Below are positions 31,401-38,431 of a stretch of 38,431 bases of DNA, one piece after another. Origin of the DNA: Spirogloea muscicola (taxonomy: Eukaryota > Streptophyta > Zygnematophyceae > Spirogloeales > Spirogloeaceae); contig WELB01000269.1 of the NCBI GenBank assembly GCA_009602725.1, positions 126,267 through 164,697 on the forward strand. The letters run 5' to 3'. The position numbers and the translations under genes were made by a program. Position 1 is the first letter of the stretch; the number at the start of each line of letters is the position of its first letter. The notes below the pieces were generated by a model that saw nothing but the letters and a program-made list of their open reading frames with translations, was not told where the DNA came from and did not search any database.

Positions 31401-34400
31401 TATTGGCCGGTGTATTGAGAATGAAGCAGCAATAGCCTTCGTATAACAGGAGTTCCATATTTAGCAAGTTCCTCTTGGCAAATTGCAAGCTGCATTGATG
31501 CACAAATGCTTCTTGCCCACCTTATGAGCTAGCATGCCTCTGAAGCAGCTACTATGTTTTTGTTGTGCTTGGCTCTTCTTGATCCACTTGCACTCCTCTC
31601 TGCAGCCAGGGTGAGGGCAATTGAGGTAGTGAGGCTAGGAAACGAGCTACTGCAACAATTCAATCACGCACTCAGGTGGGCCCGGGAAGTAGCTTACTAC
31701 CATCTACCAGCTGACAAGGAGGACAGTCCCGTTCACAAGCCAGCTGCACAGGGTACCGACCAACATGAGGAGGAGACCGCGCCCACGAACACACCCAGGT
31801 TTGGTCTACATCTTCAGCTCATTAACTTGTCAGAGGCAAAAGGGACATGTGTGAATCATGCAATTTCAGTTGTTGTGCAGCCCTCTTGCTGCGCCTGAAC
31901 TGCCTGCTGGGGCTGATGACCCAGGCAGCAGGCAAGAAGCTGGGCCTGATTCCTGAAGACACCGTCAATATGTCTGCTAACAGCAGTTCTCAGCGTGGCT
32001 TCTCAGTTTGGTGGATTCGCAATTTTTCATCTTCAATGCGAAGCACTTTGTGATGGAAATACTGCATTTCCTGGAAGAGACAGCTTTACCAGGAGAGCAT
32101 TCTGGTGAACACGCTTGCTTGTCAGCATCAGCAGTGTGGTTTGTAACATGAAGGTTGTAACAAAATATGAAGGCATTGCACAACTTCCACAACCTTTTGA
32201 AAAGGGCGCTGCAATGTGTTTGAGGACATGGCAGACTGTTCACTGTGTACAGTTAGTTGATGCTAGAGACTTGACTAAGATCTGGGCTTTTCCACTGTGT
32301 GCCAGGCAAGCAAAGGGAACTTCACCTGGTGGATTCGATGTACAACCTGCAAAACCCTGAGACTCCAGTTACTGTCAGGCCTGAGGTGGAGGAGCCCTCA
32401 ACTCTAGGGTCATCCAGCCATAATTCAGCTGGAGCAGCAGAGACTCACTACTCCGAAGGTAGCAGGTGGCACCAGGCAAGGAGAAGACCACAACAGCCAT
32501 GGTGGACATGGTGGCAGGCGCGCAACTGGCCGCGGAAGGTGACCTTCAAGCTCAATACGAGACGGCTTAAGGTTGGCAACTTTCACTTGTCCCCGGCTCG
32601 CATGTCCACTCAAAGTTGCACATTGTGAGAAGTTGTTTTCAGCAGCAATATCATGTTGTAGGAGGATCTCTTGTGCAACATACACATATTTGAGAAATCT
32701 CAGAAAATCCACACAACTGGTGGTTGGTGTCTTATGATGATGAGTCTTTCTCTTTGAGATGATACTGCAGCCTCCAGCAAGACGTAGCAGGAGATGCTCA
32801 ATGTGCTTGACACGCTAGAATGTTGAGGTTGAGATTCTATCCTTGGGTTGCTGTGCAGTCTTCTGCAAAGATTGCGGTGTCCATGGTCATCTCAGCTATC
32901 TTGGGGGACCTCATCACCAAGCCTGGCTTCTGGGCTCCTGTGACTGTTGCGTAAGTATCGTGCGATTACATATTCACATAGTATATCCTCAAGTAGCCTC
33001 AGGTACAGGCGATCTTTCTTCACACTGCAGAAGACTCAATACACCAGATTGACCTTCATTCAGCCTGCAGGCAGGCTTTCATACGCAGTCGGTTTCCAGT
33101 AGAGTAAGTACGTCTTGCTGATATTGTGCTTACTGCACTCAGCTCTGATGACGACCCTGCAGGTTCGTCATAGGGGGACATCAGGGAGGTTCTTTTCAAG
33201 TGTCACTGCTGCGTCTCCAAGTAGGATCTCATCTTGCCTTCTTCGCCACTGGGCCTGGCTTTCCTTGAAATAATTGCAGATGATGCAATCTAGAAGATCT
33301 GAAAAGCCAACCGACATTGCAAGCAGGCAGCAAACTTATCAATGCAGCAATCGAATCCCACTGAGTTCCCTGCTTCGAGCCCTACAGGGGACAGTAGCTG
33401 GAGCTATTTATGGCTATCTTGCGATCCTGCTTACGCATCATAGTCAGTGGTTGATCCTTGCGGCGCTTGTTCCATGGGTGGTACTTTCTTCCTACATACG
33501 ATACAGGTAAGAATTTCATGCCCATGCATGCCCTCCTTTTCTCTTTGTCTTTCAGCCATGCGTATAGTTGAAGCTTCACTTGTGACAGATAAGGGCTCTT
33601 TGTTGCTGGGCATTGCTAGGCAATGCACAATGCTTGGGCATGTCATTGCATCTGTGCTTCTTCTCACTGATGGACAACTGAGACAGTGTGGTTGATTGTT
33701 GTGCAGTAAGGCTGTCGGCTATGCTGGGATTGTTTCAGCTTTCACAGCTGCCATTATCATGCTTGGATACCGAACAGCTGCACTGAACGTACACGACTAT
33801 GCTCTTAATCGCATTTCTGAGGTATTAGCCAATCTTTTGCACCATGAGATATACATATAAAGTGGCCTGCTTAGCCCCGTAGCAAATGCCTGATCGTTCA
33901 TTTGTCCTGCAAGGGCCGCCAGAGCGTCCCCATCATTAGCATGGAGCGCAATATGAAAGGTTGCTTTGCTGCTGAAAGAATGAGTGACATTGGCTTCAGC
34001 TTGGCTTCTGTACTAGTCATTGAATACTTTCTGTTCCGAGGGCTATGTACACCTTTTACAATTCTTTAATATGGCAGACATGCACAGGAATCACGTGCTT
34101 CATTGTGGTAGAGGCTCTGCTTTGGCCCCACCGAGCAGTCAAGCTGGTCAGGCAGGAACTGGTGTCTTGTCTATCGAACGCGAGGCGTTGCTTCTCAGCA
34201 ATTGTTGCCTCCTACATGGGCCAAAATTGTTCCAGGTTTATTGATTTTGTTCGACCCGGTCAAGGTGGTGCTTGAGGTGATCTGGTCTTCAGCAGTTGTT
34301 CTGTAACTGGAGGTTGCACCGCTGCACCTGACAATGTCTTAGGAGCAGAATTGTCATATTGTCGTCCATAGCCTTGCACACAGTATTGAAGTCCACTTCT

Positions 34401-36478
34401 TTGTGAGGCTGTGCAGCTGCCACAGTAGGGCCATCGAGATGGTGGCAGAAGTGGAGGAGCAAGTGAGCAAGAGCATTCTGCTTCAGGTTAGATGACTGTG
34501 ATGTATAATATCTGGCGTGCATAAAGACTGACTCCCAAGCTTGCTATCAGGCATTGTAGATCACCAAAAGCCTTCAGCTCTACAATCTGCACTGATCTCT
34601 TAAATGAAGTCCCTCTTTGTGAACACCTACCTAGGTCATCTTTGTGGGCTGCAGACCATCTTAGCGGAAGAAGCAGCCGCTGAGCCAGATCTCTGGCATG
34701 CACCTTTTCCAGCGCAGGTGATGTTTGCCCCCTTTGCTATGTCCTTCCAAGTAGGTGTGTACTCTTCATAAGGAATGTGTAATTCTCAAGGTTGTACTTG
34801 TTGCCCTGCCATCCAGATCTACAGCCAGCTCGTCAGGAGTGAAGGTCGCATTTTACGCATGCTCGTGAGTGATACTTCCATAGCCAACACTCAGCATCAT
34901 CGTCGGCCGCTTGACTGGTAGAAGCAGATGGCCAGATAGTTCTCCTGCAAGAGGCCTCAGATTGACTCCCTTTGCAGTTTTTCATGGACTGTTGCTTGAG
35001 GGCAACTTGCAGCGGGTCTGCAGACGGTCACTTTGAAAAACTCGTATACCCTCTCAGGTACGACTCATAATGCGAATATGAAGTTCGACTTGCTGATGCA
35101 AAGCCCTGCTAACATGTGCTGCAATACAAAGTTCCTTGTCCAACCACGTCTTTCAGGTCATTCAAGTCTGACGAATGTCCTTATACTCTCATAATTGCCT
35201 GTGCAGGTCTTCACTGCTGACATTAGAGGCTGAAGTCCTCCAAGTTCTTGACCGCCTGCTCCAGGCACTGGAGCCCAGCCTCACCCCCCTTGGGTCACCC
35301 TCATTGCCGCACACGCTGGCAGCAGGCCGGCAGCTGTGTCCGCCAGGAATTGTGACCAGTGATGATGCAGCATACCAGTTGCAAGACGGCAGGCTGCAAC
35401 ATGACATCGGTGGCCACTCTCCTCCAGCATCAGAAAGAAATTCTGGGGCTGCAGGCTGCAGGTCATATAGAGGAGCAAGCTCCAGTGGCAGAGTCAAGAG
35501 AAGGGAGGTGACTGTTAGTGTAGCAGCAGACGCTCACCCGCTCCTCCTACTGGGGCAGCAAAAAGCCTCCCGTCCTCTAGAAGCTGAATCGGGCCATGAT
35601 GCTGCAGTGGATGCCCTGCAGGCCTTTGAGCTCAGGTCTGTTGTTAAACTCAGCAGCACTTCTCTTGTTCTTCGCTCTGCTGGCATGAAATGCAATCTTC
35701 AATTGATTAAGTTCTGGTATAGTCTGCATCCTTGTGTTGTGAAGTCGTGAAGCCTGCAATTCAATGTCAACGTTGTGGCGTCTCCTAACCTACAGACATT
35801 GAGCAGACTGATGAGTCCCGTGGGAACTTTGAGGTTGCTCAACTCTATCATATAACCTATAGCTTGACCTCCATGTAAATTAAGCATTTTGCAGGTACAA
35901 TGAGGTTATTGGTGGTCTGATAGCAGCAAAGAGGGAGGATCCAGCTGCTCAGATTGTGAACAATTCTGTTATGCTCTCCTTCAACGCCTTGGTTTTCAGG
36001 TTGCCCTGGCCACAGTCTTGGACTCCTCTTATTAAGACATTGAAGTCTACGAATTGATCCTTGCAAGTTGCGGCAGATAACTTCACAGTATCTCTTATCA
36101 TAACGTGTGGCCATATGTCACAGCATGCGCACGTTGATCAAGGAGACAGTGGATTTGGAATATGGCATCTGTGAGCTACTCCAGGTACGAAGTACCGCAA
36201 CAGTGCACCTTACTTGAAGTTAACTTGGCTTCAACTTGGTTGCTTGTCAGCCTTCTTAAGTTCCTACATTACACCCTCTGCCAACAATGACATTCTTCAG
36301 CTATTATGCAGGAACAGATTGAGCTAGTTTGTCGGTATTGTTGGGCAAGTCAGACTCACGCGACCCACTGACATTGCAGGTGGAGAGGCCTTTGAATCTG
36401 GACGAACTGTCTGCTGCTTATACCGCAGAGACCTTGCTTCCAACCTATGCACCCAGTGCTCAGCAAGAGGACAGTTGA
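28494..36478 (+). CDS. FUSC / aromatic-acid-exporter-like membrane protein, about 26 exons
   Basis: Predicted multi-spanning membrane protein related to fusaric-acid-resistance/AaeB-type exporters and plant homologues. Exons by phase: 28494-28656, 28964-29028, 29532-29695, 29851-29901, 30000-30077, 30253-30312, 30545-30643, 31010-31057, 31178-31356, 31610-31798, 32007-32104, 32306-32571, 32859-32950, 33071-33103, 33163-33220, 33388-33506, 33707-33821, 34078-34235, 34429-34486, 34655-34717, 34817-34864, 34978-35057, 35207-35635, 35895-35999, 36124-36184, 36380-36478; about 990 residues. N-terminal half: membrane segments (LRTGLAALLAGALVSLG, MVVPFFSAVLAILIT, DATLGKALKNAVLLTWG). A soluble loop follows, then the second half with KIAVSMVISAILGDL, KPGFWAPVTVA, GTVAGAIYGY and TCFIVVEALLWPHRAV. 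A hydrophilic region (35207-35635) precedes the C-terminus. The junction 29028 to 29532 does not agree in phase, so a small exon or another splice site is missing there. Substrate unknown. Confidence 0.8.
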
Positions 36479-38097
36479 CTCATTACATATGACTGATCTT
36501 CTGAGCATCGGACAGGCACTCTTCATGTGGATGTTGATACCAACATCTTTCTGCAGCTTGGTCTATGGGTGATTGTTGACAGATAACCACATCCCATGCC
36601 AGCCTCAAAGCAAGGTATTGTTGAGATGCCACTGCGCATCTACCCTTGTGCTCATAGTGCAACCCCAGAGTCTATGCAGGAGTCTGCAGAAAGACATAGA
36701 ACAGTGTCTTGAGGAGCTCATTTTCCTGCCCACAACCCTGGAGGGACAATGCTCTTCTCACATCATCGTAACTGCTGTATATGTAGATCAAACACATGTT
36801 GAGAGCATCAACCTGGCACAGTATCTGCTAGTTAGCCAAACACTTATGAGTCTCAACCACGAGGAGGGTACATTTCCCACCATCTTGTGCTTAACTCGGG
36901 AGGAGCTGCCAGTCAATACGCTGTCAGCTGGCTTGGTAAGGATTTGCTGATCAGCTGAATACTGCTTCTTGGTGGTTTAGTGTATTGATACAGTACTCAG
37001 TCACACGGATGCGAGACGGCGTGGACTCTGCAAAGTTGACAGTCAGACTATCTAATGCAAGGTATGATTGCAAAAGCTCCATCTTGCTTAAGCAGGCCAA
37101 GGTTGCTTTGATGACGCCAATGCTCTCTTGGCAAAAATGACTTCAGACAGGTTGACCTTACAACCCTGATCTCAGGAGTACAGAACACAAGTAGTCTGGC
37201 TATTATGGCCTGCCACAGTGAATCCGTGCTGTTCCGACTCCTCTGCCAAACCAAGGTAACCAACACTGCCAGCTCACTGAACTTGCTCAAAGGATCATGA
37301 AATTGACGAGCATTTTTCGGCTGACTATGAAAAGGCCAATTCACTGTCTGGTACTGGCCAGTCAATGTATCTCAACAGATGACCTTGACATAGAGCAGCA
37401 CTGTCAAGGCTAACAATATCATGTCTCCGCCTTAGCAAAAGGCAGCTGCGAAGTGCCATGCTCGATGGCTATGGTTTTGACAAACAACAACTCTGGCCAT
37501 AATCGGTGGTAATTCCGCACAATCTGGAAGTCAGACATTGGGCGGCAAGATTACGTTGTGTTGATTGTTTATCATCATCATTATGCCTTGCTATGATTGG
37601 TGAAACTGGTAGTCGTTTTGTTCCTCTAGTCTCCAGCCAGCAAGTGCTGATTGCAGTGTTAGTCTGGGCTCGCCTTTCGGGCTGGCTGTCAACAGCCTTG
37701 CCTTCGGGAGAGCCAGTTTCTTCCACAGCCATCGCCCCACTGTTGAAGACCGGCCTCCCGTTCTTCTGTTGCTCGCCCACCCCGCGCAGCTGCTGCGAAG
37801 AAGCGCGGGCGGCCTGAGCGGGGGACGGCATGCGGGGCGAGCAGGCGGCATCGGCAAGCCAAGCGCCAGTTGTAGTTGGAAGCCATTGCCGCTGCGCCGC
37901 GTGGCCGCCGGCTCGCCGCGTCGCCTGCACCTTTTTGGTCCTCAAACGCGACACAGTCACCTTAGCATAAGGCTTTTTCCCAATGCAACAGCATCTTGTC
38001 AACCCCGGCCTGGGCGGCGCTTCCCATCGCGTCATCGCGTTGCCGCGATGACGCGACGCGCCATCCCCCCTTCCACCGCGCTCTTTGGCGCTCTTTA
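36479..38097. other. no gene recognised; FUSC 3' flank and GC-rich patch
   Basis: 36479-37450 is AT-balanced sequence with short frames only and no domain I recognise. 37640-38097 is GC-rich. An open frame on the minus strand across 37469-38215 partly translates a LINE tail and looks spurious. Confidence 0.45.
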
Positions 38098-38370
38098 GAG
38101 AAAGTGCTCGCCCATTGAGAATAGGGGCTGGAAATGCCAGCCCCAAAAAGAGCCAAGAAAGGACGAGAAGAAGAAGCGTGGTGGCTGGGAAAGGCCAGCC
38201 CAAAGGAATGGACAAGGTCTGAGGGAGCCTGAGTATGAACGACTAGGACTAAGACATCAGCCAGGGAACGCTCAGTAACCTCAGTAACGAGATGCGGGGG
38301 GAAGCGCTAAGAAAAACAAGCGCACGAAGAAACAGAGCAGCCACGGATCACTCAGTAACAACGCTCTTCA
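38098..38370 (-). mobile_element. LINE-like tail (family A) split by a nested family B tail
   Basis: 38098-38158 matches 21205-21265 (AGAAAGTGCTCGCCCATTGAG, hairpin GGGCTGG/CCAGCCC, AAAGGACGAGAAG). 38296-38370 continues the same element (GGAAGCGCTAAGAAAAAC, ACGGATCACTCAG). Between them, about 38159-38295, lies a family B tail in the same orientation with its own hairpin and GGACAAGGTCTGAGGGAG. The older copy was therefore hit by a younger one. Confidence 0.65.
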
Positions 38371-38431
38371 GCGCTGTTCAGGGCCAAAGAGCTGAAGTAC
38401 GCGGATCATCCGCGGGAAGACGAGTTCTTCC
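38371..38431 (+). mobile_element. start of another LINE-like ORF fragment, cut by window end
   Basis: The plus strand reads ALFRAKELKYADHPREDEFF to the window end, matching GKERKYADHPVGDEF of the copy at 205-734. It is a further 5'-truncated copy, lying against the inverted copy on its left. Confidence 0.6.

Noticed and set aside
36573-36950. 125-codon frame after the FUSC-like gene
   Set aside because: No recognisable domain and no splice link to the upstream gene, which already ends at a stop at 36478.
37469-38215. 248-codon minus-strand open frame as a gene
   Set aside because: Its N-terminal part translates LINE-like tails (LGLAFPAPILNGRAL) and the rest shows no domain.

Overview
The window looks like nuclear DNA of a green alga. 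It has spliced genes with GT-AG introns, GC-rich exons and GCC/GGC microsatellites. It also has plant-type telomere-like TTTAGGG motifs and proteins of plant/algal type: a rubisco-methyltransferase-like SET protein, a JMJD5/JMJ30-type JmjC protein, a C-terminal processing peptidase with a lumen-type targeting segment, and an FUSC-type membrane protein. The species cannot be named from this sequence. Three single N bases (6831, 19007, 28353) sit beside low-complexity DNA and probably mark assembly joins.

Layout. 1-1350: a cluster of 5'-truncated non-LTR (LINE-like) fragments. 1562-6181 (+): an 11-exon SET-domain gene. 6799-11169 (+): a 7-exon gene for a long disordered protein with a conserved C-terminal block and a possible prenylation motif. 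11654-14626 (-): a 7-exon JmjC (JMJD5-like) oxygenase gene with telomere-like repeats in two introns and a 75-bp tandem duplication over its stop codon. 16048-19006 (-): a 10-exon CtpA-like S41 peptidase whose 5' end is lost at an N. 19007-21500: GC-rich and repeat-rich DNA with a tRNA-like stretch. 21537-27690 (+): a decayed Ty3/gypsy-type retroelement. 28494-36478 (+): a gene of about 26 exons for an FUSC/aromatic-acid-exporter-like membrane protein. 38098-38431: more nested LINE fragments.

Most notable is the retroelement. Between its protease and reverse transcriptase it carries a C5-cytosine DNA methyltransferase, and after its integrase a PHD finger. So one mobile element combined a DNA-methylation writer with a chromatin-reader-type module. 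It is now broken by frameshifts and stops. Two later insertions also break it, each with a clear target-site duplication: a 500-bp LINE fragment in RNase H and a 540-bp GC-rich element of unknown class before the integrase. Removing either insertion on paper restores the local reading frame, which dates the events relative to each other.

The four host genes do not form an obvious pathway. Exon models were made by hand from splice-site phase and protein similarity, so individual junctions may be wrong even where the gene call is secure.
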